Assembly: GCA_045537555.1 (NCBI GenBank)
Contig: JAZSPR010000080.1
Span: 1 to 12,003, forward strand
From: UBA1081 sp045537555
GTDB taxonomy: Bacteria > Bacillota > Clostridia > Oscillospirales > Acutalibacteraceae
Direction: 5' to 3'
Length of the DNA: 12,003 nt
Part shown: piece by piece, positions 7,744 through 12,003 of the stretch
Layout: each line of letters opens with the position of its first letter
Position numbering within the stretch: the first letter of the stretch is position 1
The notes under the pieces: generated by a model
Seen by the model: only the letters and a program-made list of their open reading frames with translations
Databases searched by the model: none
Told to the model about the DNA's origin: nothing
Translations under genes and position numbers: made by a program

Positions 7744-7772
7744 ATTTTACAGCAAATCATCAATAAAGTCAA
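7744..7772 (-). promoter_or_regulatory. Sigma-A-like promoter of the GPH symporter
   Basis: On the minus strand TTGACT (7767-7772), a 17-bp spacer and TAAAAT (7744-7749) match a strong sigma-A promoter. The predicted start near 7737 gives a leader of about 24 nt. No inverted repeat like the one at the GH35 start is seen here. Confidence 0.7.
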
Positions 7773-7818
7773 TGAAATACTTGATATATAATTTATTTTT
7801 TGGTAAAATAAAGACAAA

Positions 7819-7850
7819 CAACAATTTATCGCTGAGGCGATAAATTGTTG
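7819..7850. repeat. Perfect 14-bp hairpin at the left edge of the composite repeat
   Basis: CAACAATTTATCGC (7819-7832), loop TGAG, and the exact reverse complement GCGATAAATTGTTG (7837-7850). There is no U-tract on either strand, so a terminator role is unlikely. It directly abuts the heptad arm of the composite element. Confidence 0.8.
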
Positions 7851-7976
7851 TAATTGGCAATTAGCAATTATCAATGCGCAATTTCGGAAAAGGCTCCGCC
7901 TTTTGAACCATTATAATGGGGTTAAGGGGCAAAGCCCCTTCATCAATTGCGAATTGCGAATTTCCAATTGCGAATT
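7851..7976. repeat. Composite intergenic element: opposed heptad arms around GC-rich hairpins
   Basis: With its two flanking hairpins this fills most of the 309-bp gene-free stretch between symporter and HAD gene. The left arm (about 7851-7885) reads as five 7-bp units with core CAATT (such as GCAATTA, GCAATTA, TCAATGC, GCAATTT). The right arm (about 7941-7976) is the same kind of array in inverse orientation. Between them lie a 7-bp hairpin AAAAGGC/GCCTTTT (7888-7904), a perfect palindrome CCATTATAATGG (7908-7919), and a 7-bp hairpin AAGGGGC/GCCCCTT (7924-7940). The architecture matches 131-236, although the heptad sequence differs. No open reading frame of note is inside. A non-autonomous mobile element or nested repeats are the likeliest readings. 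Confidence 0.7.
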
Positions 7977-7999
7977 TTTGTCGGGCGCAGCCCGACAAA
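7977..7999. repeat. 10-bp hairpin TTTGTCGGGC/GCCCGACAAA
   Basis: A perfect 10-bp stem (7977-7986 with 7990-7999, loop GCA) ends the composite element just before the HAD gene. A near-identical stem, with one changed base and a different loop, recurs at 11829-11856 next to another piece of heptad repeat, so the hairpin and the array belong to one repeat family. Confidence 0.8.
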
Positions 8000-8022
8000 T
8001 TCTGATTTAACGAGGTGTTCCT

Positions 8023-8895
8023 ATGTCCGATATGCCAATTTTTGCAATAATGTATGACTTTGACCGTACCTTAAGTCCCCGTGATATGCAGGAATATCAG
8101 TTTATTCCGAGCCTCGGTATAACTGCACCTGAATTCTGGAATGAAGCCAACACTTTCGGCGATAAGAATGACATGGATAAAATCCTTTCATACATGTACA
8201 TAATGATTAAGAAAGCCGCTGAAATGGGAACTCCCCTTACAAGAAAAAGAGTTGTTAACTGCGGAAAGACAATCGAATTTTTCCCCGGTGTAACAGACTG
8301 GTTTGAAAGAATGAACCGTTTCGGCATTGAAAACGGCGTAATCGTTGAACATTATGTTCTTTCATCAGGACTTGTTGAAATTATTGAAGGCAGTGAAATC
8401 GGCAAACACTTCAAAAAAATCTATGCAAGTGAATTCCTTTATGATGAAAACGATGTAGCTGTATTCCCGAAATCAGCAGTTAACTACACTTCAAAAACAC
8501 AGTTCATTTACAGAATAAACAAGGGCGTTCTTGATGTTGCAAACGACCGTGACCTGAACAAATCCACACCCGATAATGACAGACGTGTTCGTTTTCAGAA
8601 CATGCTTTACATAGGTGACGGACTTTCAGATGTCCCCTGCATGAAAATGGTTAAAGCTTACGGAGGTTCATCAATTGCTGTTTACAAAGATGATTCAAAC
8701 AGACATCTTGTTGAAGACCTTCTTGCTCACGGCAGAGTTGACTTCATGTTTCAGGCCGATTACTCCGAAAACACCAATTTTGATATAACAGTCAAGAACT
8801 TAATAAAAAAAGCTGCCATTGAAGACAGCCTTATCACAGAACACAATATCCAGCTTGCAGATGCATCGGATAAACAGTATTCGATTTTCTATTAA
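8023..8895 (+). CDS. HAD-superfamily phosphatase (phosphoserine-phosphatase-like fold)
   Basis: This 290-residue soluble enzyme shows the full haloacid dehalogenase motif set. Motif I is YDFDRTL, with nucleophile Asp12 and acid/base Asp14. Motif II is VLSSG (Ser114/115). Motif III is probably Lys158 in YTSKT. Motif IV is IGDGLSDVPC, with Mg2+-binding Asp199 and Asp203. The roughly 100-residue insertion between motifs I and II is a C1-type cap, mainly helical. The fold is that of phosphoserine phosphatase-like hydrolases, but the substrate is unknown. ATG 8023 is preceded by GAGGTG at 5 nt. The gene is monocistronic, ended by a strong terminator. No clear promoter is seen outside the repeat element directly upstream, so its promoter probably lies within that element. 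Linkage to neighbouring genes is not evident. Confidence 0.9.
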   Translation: MSDMPIFAIMYDFDRTLSPRDMQEYQFIPSLGITAPEFWNEANTFGDKNDMDKILSYMYIMIKKAAEMGTPLTRKRVVNCGKTIEFFPGVTDWFERMNRFGIENGVIVEHYVLSSGLVEIIEGSEIGKHFKKIYASEFLYDENDVAVFPKSAVNYTSKTQFIYRINKGVLDVANDRDLNKSTPDNDRRVRFQNMLYIGDGLSDVPCMKMVKAYGGSSIAVYKDDSNRHLVEDLLAHGRVDFMFQADYSENTNFDITVKNLIKKAAIEDSLITEHNIQLADASDKQYSIFY

Positions 8896-8908
8896 AATAC
8901 AAGAATTC

Positions 8909-8940
8909 AAGGGAAGGTTCAGTCCTTCCCTTTTTCTTTT
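8909..8940 (+). terminator. Intrinsic terminator of the HAD gene
   Basis: AAGGGAAGG (8909-8917), loop TTCAGT, CCTTCCCTT (8924-8932) and a T-rich run TTTTTCTTTT to 8940. It begins 13 bases after the stop codon. Confidence 0.93.
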
Positions 8941-8950
8941 AACGCACAAA

Positions 8951-8975
8951 CGCCGCCGTGAAAATCACGACGACG
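8951..8975 (-). terminator. Hairpin after the EF-G paralog, probable weak terminator
   Basis: The arms 8951-8961 and 8965-8975 form a continuous 11-bp stem only in the minus-strand RNA, where two G-U wobbles replace what would be two A-C mismatches in the plus-strand RNA. It lies 43 bases past the stop of the minus-strand EF-G gene. The following bases, TTTGTGCGTT, are a poor U-tract, so termination may be inefficient. Confidence 0.55.
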
Positions 8976-9017
8976 AATGTGAAAATATATTGTTTGTTTG
9001 GAAAAACTGCAAATAAA

Positions 9018-11063
9018 TTATTCTTCTTCTGCGTTCTTCTGAGCTTCCTCAATAACCTTCTGGGCTACGTTCATGGGAGCTTCTTCATAACGGCAGAATT
9101 CAAAGTCAAAGTAACCTCTGCCGATTGTGATTGAACGGAGAATTGTTGCGAAGTCGCTCATTTCAGCCATGGGAACTTCAGCTTCAAGCATCTGCATCTT
9201 GGGTTCTTCTGCGGGGCCCATACCGAGAACACGGCCACGTCTCTTTGTGATATCACCCATGATATCACCGAGGTTATCGTCGGGCATGAATGCCTTGAGA
9301 GTTCCGATGGGTTCAAGAATTACGGGCTGAGCATCGGGATTGAGCTTCTTGAATGCAAGAGATGCTGCTGTCTTGAAAGCCATTTCCGAAGAGTCAACGG
9401 GATGATATGAACCATCGTAAAGAGTTGCCTTGATACCAACTACGGGGTAACCAGCAACGAGACCTCTTGCAACACTTTCACGAAGACCTTTTTCAACTGC
9501 GGGGAAGAAGTTCTTGGGAACTGAGCCGCCGAATACTTCTTCTGCAAATACAAGTTCGTCGCCTTCACAGGGTTCAAATCTGATCCATACATCACCGAAC
9601 TGACCGTGACCGCCGGACTGCTTCTTGTGTCTGCCCTGTACTTCAACCTTTTTCTTGATTGTTTCCCTGTATGCAACCTTTGCGGGTGTGAGGTCAACTT
9701 CAACACCGAACTTTGACTTCAGCTTTGAAATGATGATGTCAAGGTGCTGTTCACCGATACCTGCAAGGATCATTTCCTTTGTTTCTTCATTTGTATAGAA
9801 ATCGATTGTGGGGTCTTCTGTCATGAGTTTCTTAAGACCTGATGCAACCTTATCTTCTTCACCCTTCTTACGGACCTTGACAGCCATTGAAAGGCAGGGC
9901 TTGGGGAAGCTTACGCCTTTAAGCTCAACAACTTCTTTTTCTGAGCAGAGTGTGTCACCTGTACGTACGCCTGAAAGCTTTGTTGCAACACCGATATCAC
10001 CTGCTGTGATGCATGTTGCTTCTTCCTGCTTGCCGCCCTTGATTGTAAGGAGCTTACCGATTTTGATTGTTTCGCCTGTTCTTGCATTAACTGCACTTCT
10101 GTCAGGAGTGAGCTTACCTGAAACAACCTTGAAGAATGACATCTTACCTACGAAGGGGTCAGCAACTGACTTGAAGCAGATTGCTGCAAGATGACCTTCG
10201 GGATCACACTTGAAGTCGCCTTCGCCTGTCTTTGCAGCTGCTGAGGGAGCAAAGTTAGCGATTGAATCAAGAAGGAGATCAACAGCTTCTGTTGTGTAAC
10301 CTGAAAGAGCAAAAATGGGGTAAACAGAACCGTCTGTGATACCTGCTGAAAGACCGTTGTAAATTTCTTCCTGAGTGAATTCTTCACCGCCGAAGAACTT
10401 TTCCATGAGCTCGTCGTCTGTTGTAGCAACAGCTTCAAGAAGCTCATTTCTCATTCTTTCAACCTTTTCGCCTTCGGGCATAGCAACTTCTGTCTTCTTG
10501 CCGCCGTCGTACTTATAAGCCTTACCTGTTGCGAAATCTATGTAACAGTCAACCTTACCGTCAACGATATGAGGAACAACAACGGGACAACAGGGTGTGC
10601 CGTAAACTTCCTTGAGTGAATCAAATGTCTGGAAGAAGTGACCGTTTTCATCGTCACACTTTGAAACTACAAACATAACTGACTTGCCGTGCTTGATAGC
10701 TGTCTTGTAAGCCTTTTCCGCACCAACGTCAACACCGCCGCCTGACTGGAGAACGATAAGAGCTGTACCTGCTGCACGCATACCTTCAGCAACACCGCCT
10801 GCGAAGTCAAATGAACCGGGTGTGTCAAGAATATTGATTTTAGCGTCAAGCCATTCAATAGGAGCGAGAGCTGTCTGAACTGATGACTTTCTTCTCTTTT
10901 CTTCAGGATCAAAGTCCATTACTGTATTTCCGTCAAGCACACGACCGAGTCTGTCTGATGCACCTGCGATGTAAAGCATTGCTTCGGCAAGAGTTGTCTT
11001 ACCTCTGCCGCCACGTCCTGCTATAACGATATTACGGATTTTGTCTGCACTGTATGTTTTCAA
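9018..11063 (-). CDS. Elongation factor G paralog (EF-G2-type translational GTPase)
   Basis: The 681-residue protein has the full EF-G layout: GTPase domain (about 1-270), domain II, domain III (GEEDKVASGLKKL, GIGEQHLDIII), domain IV (KQSGGHGQFGDVWIRFEP, DGSYHPVDSSEMAFK) and domain V. It belongs to the paralogous group, not the str-operon EF-G: the P-loop is GRGGRGKT (16-23), switch I lacks the RGITI signature (KRRKSSVQT instead), the DTPGH motif is DTPGS with Ser84 in place of the catalytic His, and NKxD is SKCD (134-137). Canonical EF-G drives translocation and ribosome recycling; the paralog's role is uncertain. The TTG at 11063 is chosen because GGGAGG (11072-11077) lies 8 nt upstream; an in-frame ATG at 11120 has no ribosome binding site. 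The gene is monocistronic, divergent from ppiB. Confidence 0.92.
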   Translation of the reverse strand: MKTYSADKIRNIVIAGRGGRGKTTLAEAMLYIAGASDRLGRVLDGNTVMDFDPEEKRRKSSVQTALAPIEWLDAKINILDTPGSFDFAGGVAEGMRAAGTALIVLQSGGGVDVGAEKAYKTAIKHGKSVMFVVSKCDDENGHFFQTFDSLKEVYGTPCCPVVVPHIVDGKVDCYIDFATGKAYKYDGGKKTEVAMPEGEKVERMRNELLEAVATTDDELMEKFFGGEEFTQEEIYNGLSAGITDGSVYPIFALSGYTTEAVDLLLDSIANFAPSAAAKTGEGDFKCDPEGHLAAICFKSVADPFVGKMSFFKVVSGKLTPDRSAVNARTGETIKIGKLLTIKGGKQEEATCITAGDIGVATKLSGVRTGDTLCSEKEVVELKGVSFPKPCLSMAVKVRKKGEEDKVASGLKKLMTEDPTIDFYTNEETKEMILAGIGEQHLDIIISKLKSKFGVEVDLTPAKVAYRETIKKKVEVQGRHKKQSGGHGQFGDVWIRFEPCEGDELVFAEEVFGGSVPKNFFPAVEKGLRESVARGLVAGYPVVGIKATLYDGSYHPVDSSEMAFKTAASLAFKKLNPDAQPVILEPIGTLKAFMPDDNLGDIMGDITKRRGRVLGMGPAEEPKMQMLEAEVPMAEMSDFATILRSITIGRGYFDFEFCRYEEAPMNVAQKVIEEAQKNAEEE

Positions 11064-11143
11064 TGTATTTGCCTCCCTTATGCCATTTGTCGAAATGTAC
11101 AAAAATGTCGACATCAGCATAGAATTTTTATTACAACACGGCT

Positions 11144-11172
11144 ATTGTAACATATAAAGAAAAAAAATTCAA
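11144..11172 (-). promoter_or_regulatory. Sigma-A-like promoter of the EF-G paralog
   Basis: On the minus strand TTGAAT (11167-11172), 17 bp, TACAAT (11144-11149). The predicted start near 11137 leaves a leader of about 74 nt. That leader contains the perfect palindrome ATGTCGACAT (11105-11114) and a related TTTCGACAAAT sequence, which may be regulatory. Confidence 0.65.
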
Positions 11173-11266
11173 TAACTTTTTTATCTTTTTAACCAAAAAC
11201 TGCTGTTTTATATGTAAAAAATTGTTGCAAATTTTTATACAATTTGTTTCATTTCCGATTGATTTA

Positions 11267-11275
11267 TGCTATAAT
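11267..11275 (+). promoter_or_regulatory. Extended -10 promoter of ppiB
   Basis: TGC followed by perfect TATAAT (11270-11275) forms an extended -10 element. No good -35 box lies at 17 bp (TTTCAT, 11247-11252), which extended -10 promoters tolerate. The predicted start is near 11282, giving a leader of about 26 nt. Confidence 0.6.
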
Positions 11276-11307
11276 AATGAAAAATCCATATGTACAGGAG
11301 AATTATA

Positions 11308-11778
11308 ATGGTAAGAATTGAAATGGAAAACGGCGGCATCATCGATATTGAACTTTATCCCGAAGTTGCTCCCATTACTGTAAAAAACTTTGAAAAACTC
11401 GTTTCCGAAGGCTTTTATAACGGAATCATCTTCCACAGAGTAATTGAAGGCTTCATGATTCAGGGCGGCGACCCTCTCGGCATGGGTTACGGTGGCTCAG
11501 ATGAAAAAATCAAGGGCGAATTCCTCATGAACGGTGTCCCCAACAGTCTTTCACATACAAGAGGCGTTGTTTCAATGGCAAGAGCTCAGGATCCTGACTC
11601 AGCATCATCACAGTTCTTCATCTGCCATGCTGATGCAACATTCCTTGACGGTCAGTATGCCGCATTCGGCAAGGTTGTAAACGGCATGGACGTTGTTGAT
11701 GCAATTGCAGTTGTTGAAACTGACGGCAGAGACAAACCCTATGAAGAACAGAAAATGAAGAAGGTTACGCTTATATAA
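11308..11778 (+). CDS. ppiB: Cyclophilin-type peptidyl-prolyl cis-trans isomerase
   Basis: This 156-residue single-domain cyclophilin catalyses cis-trans isomerisation of prolyl peptide bonds and assists protein folding. It has no signal peptide, so it should be cytoplasmic. Family motifs are FHRVIEGFMIQGGDP (42-56), with catalytic Arg44 and active-site Phe49 and Gln52; SMARAQDPDSASSQFF (89-104); and FLDGQYAAFGKV (112-123). Phe112 occupies the position of the tryptophan that binds cyclosporin A in human cyclophilin A, as in E. coli PpiB, so weak cyclosporin sensitivity is expected. ATG 11308 is preceded by AGGAG (11296-11300) at 7 nt; the in-frame ATG at 11290 lies upstream of this site and is not used. 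The gene is monocistronic, with its own promoter and terminator, divergent from the EF-G paralog. Confidence 0.96.
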   Translation: MVRIEMENGGIIDIELYPEVAPITVKNFEKLVSEGFYNGIIFHRVIEGFMIQGGDPLGMGYGGSDEKIKGEFLMNGVPNSLSHTRGVVSMARAQDPDSASSQFFICHADATFLDGQYAAFGKVVNGMDVVDAIAVVETDGRDKPYEEQKMKKVTLI

Positions 11779-11786
11779 TGAAAAAG

Positions 11787-11815
11787 TCAGTCTGTAGTTG
11801 CAGGCTGATTTTTTT
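11787..11815 (+). terminator. Intrinsic terminator of ppiB
   Basis: TCAGTCTG (11787-11794), loop TAGTTG, CAGGCTGA (11801-11808, one G-U pair), then seven T (11809-11815). It starts eight bases after the stop codon. Confidence 0.9.
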
Positions 11816-11828
11816 GTTGGCAAACAAT

Positions 11829-11869
11829 AATTTGTAGGGCTGTTGCCCGACAAATTAAATTGGCAATTG
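11829..11869. repeat. Truncated copy of the hairpin plus heptad repeat
   Basis: AATTTGTAGGGC (11829-11840), loop TGTT, and GCCCGACAAATT (11845-11856) form a 12-bp stem with one mismatch, matching the stem at 7977-7999. AAATTGGCAATTG (11857-11869) follows, corresponding to the first heptads of the arm near 7851. The array stops there and unrelated sequence begins. Confidence 0.65.
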
Positions 11870-12003
11870 GGCACCTCTAAAAACTGCATAAAAGCAAAAA
11901 ATAATTGATAAAAACAAGCAGAATCAGAGTATCCCCCAACTACGATTAATTTTGTTTGATTTTTATCTACCAAGAAGGCAGAGTTGTGCCTTGGATTATG
12001 CTG
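11870..12003. other. Unidentified AT-rich segment, possible insertion-sequence end
   Basis: After the repeat breaks off, the sequence GGGCACCTCTAAAAACTGCA (11869-11888) begins a non-repetitive AT-rich tract running to the window edge. Plus-strand frames are stop-rich. The minus strand has an open frame from the right edge through this segment, with no recognisable motif. A small stem AAGGCA/TGCCTT lies near 11976-11994. The abrupt switch within a repeat is what an IS terminus would produce, but no transposase is seen and no second end is in the window. Confidence 0.3.

Noticed and set aside
7819..7850. Terminator for the symporter or HAD gene
   Set aside because: It lies upstream of both genes, has no U-tract on either strand, and its symmetry fits the edge of a repeat element better.
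8023..11063. HAD phosphatase and EF-G paralog as one functional module
   Set aside because: They are convergent, separately terminated and of unrelated families; adjacency alone does not support a link.
11064..11120. 19-residue N-terminal extension of the EF-G paralog from an ATG at 11120
   Set aside because: No ribosome binding site precedes it, EF-G family homology begins right at the TTG at 11063, and a GGGAGG site lies 8 nt before that TTG.
11608..12003. Minus-strand open frame covering the right end of the window and antisense to ppiB
   Set aside because: It runs through a terminator, a repeat and ppiB in antisense, has no recognisable domain, and starts outside the window; it is most likely non-coding. 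A transposase C terminus cannot be fully excluded for the part beyond 11870.

Overview
The window looks like chromosomal DNA from a low-to-moderate GC, Gram-positive anaerobe of the class Clostridia, probably a gut Ruminococcus/Oscillospiraceae-type organism. This is inferred from strong AGGAGG-type ribosome binding sites, TTG and GTG starts, sigma-A-like promoters with 17-bp spacers, intrinsic terminators, and the protein families present. I see no rRNA, tRNA, CRISPR array, phage module or complete insertion sequence.

Layout. (1) 1-120 (+) is the C-terminal end of a VanY-like D-Ala-D-Ala carboxypeptidase. It converges across an inverted array of 7-bp repeats with a three-gene minus-strand operon (3502 to 245): a YfcC-family transporter, a zinc-ribbon membrane protein with a probable GTG start, and an RluA-family pseudouridine synthase joined to the previous gene by a 4-nt stop/start overlap. 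(2) 3503-3724 is a divergent promoter region. (3) 3725-6202 (+) holds a cytoplasmic GH35 beta-galactosidase followed by a TRIC/UPF0126 membrane protein. Facing it is a GPH-family sugar symporter (6226-7713, -). A bidirectional terminator separates the two units. The natural reading is galactoside import by the symporter and hydrolysis inside the cell by GH35. (4) 7714-8022 holds the symporter promoter and then a composite repeat element made of several hairpins and two opposed heptad-repeat arms. (5) 8023-8895 (+) is a HAD-superfamily phosphatase. (6) 9018-11063 (-) is an elongation factor G paralog with a TTG start and altered GTPase motifs. (7) 11308-11778 (+) is a cyclophilin peptidyl-prolyl isomerase, divergent from the EF-G paralog. 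(8) 11779-12003 holds a terminator, a truncated copy of the hairpin/heptad repeat, and an unidentified AT-rich segment that may be the end of an insertion sequence.

Most of the window is ordinary metabolism and translation-associated genes, and I do not see a clear new multi-gene system. Two things merit a second look. The first is the EF-G paralog, in which the catalytic His position and the NKxD Asn are both replaced. The second is the repeat family: five 7-bp units per arm, in inverted orientation, found in two intergenic regions and as a truncated third copy that ends where a possible IS terminus begins.
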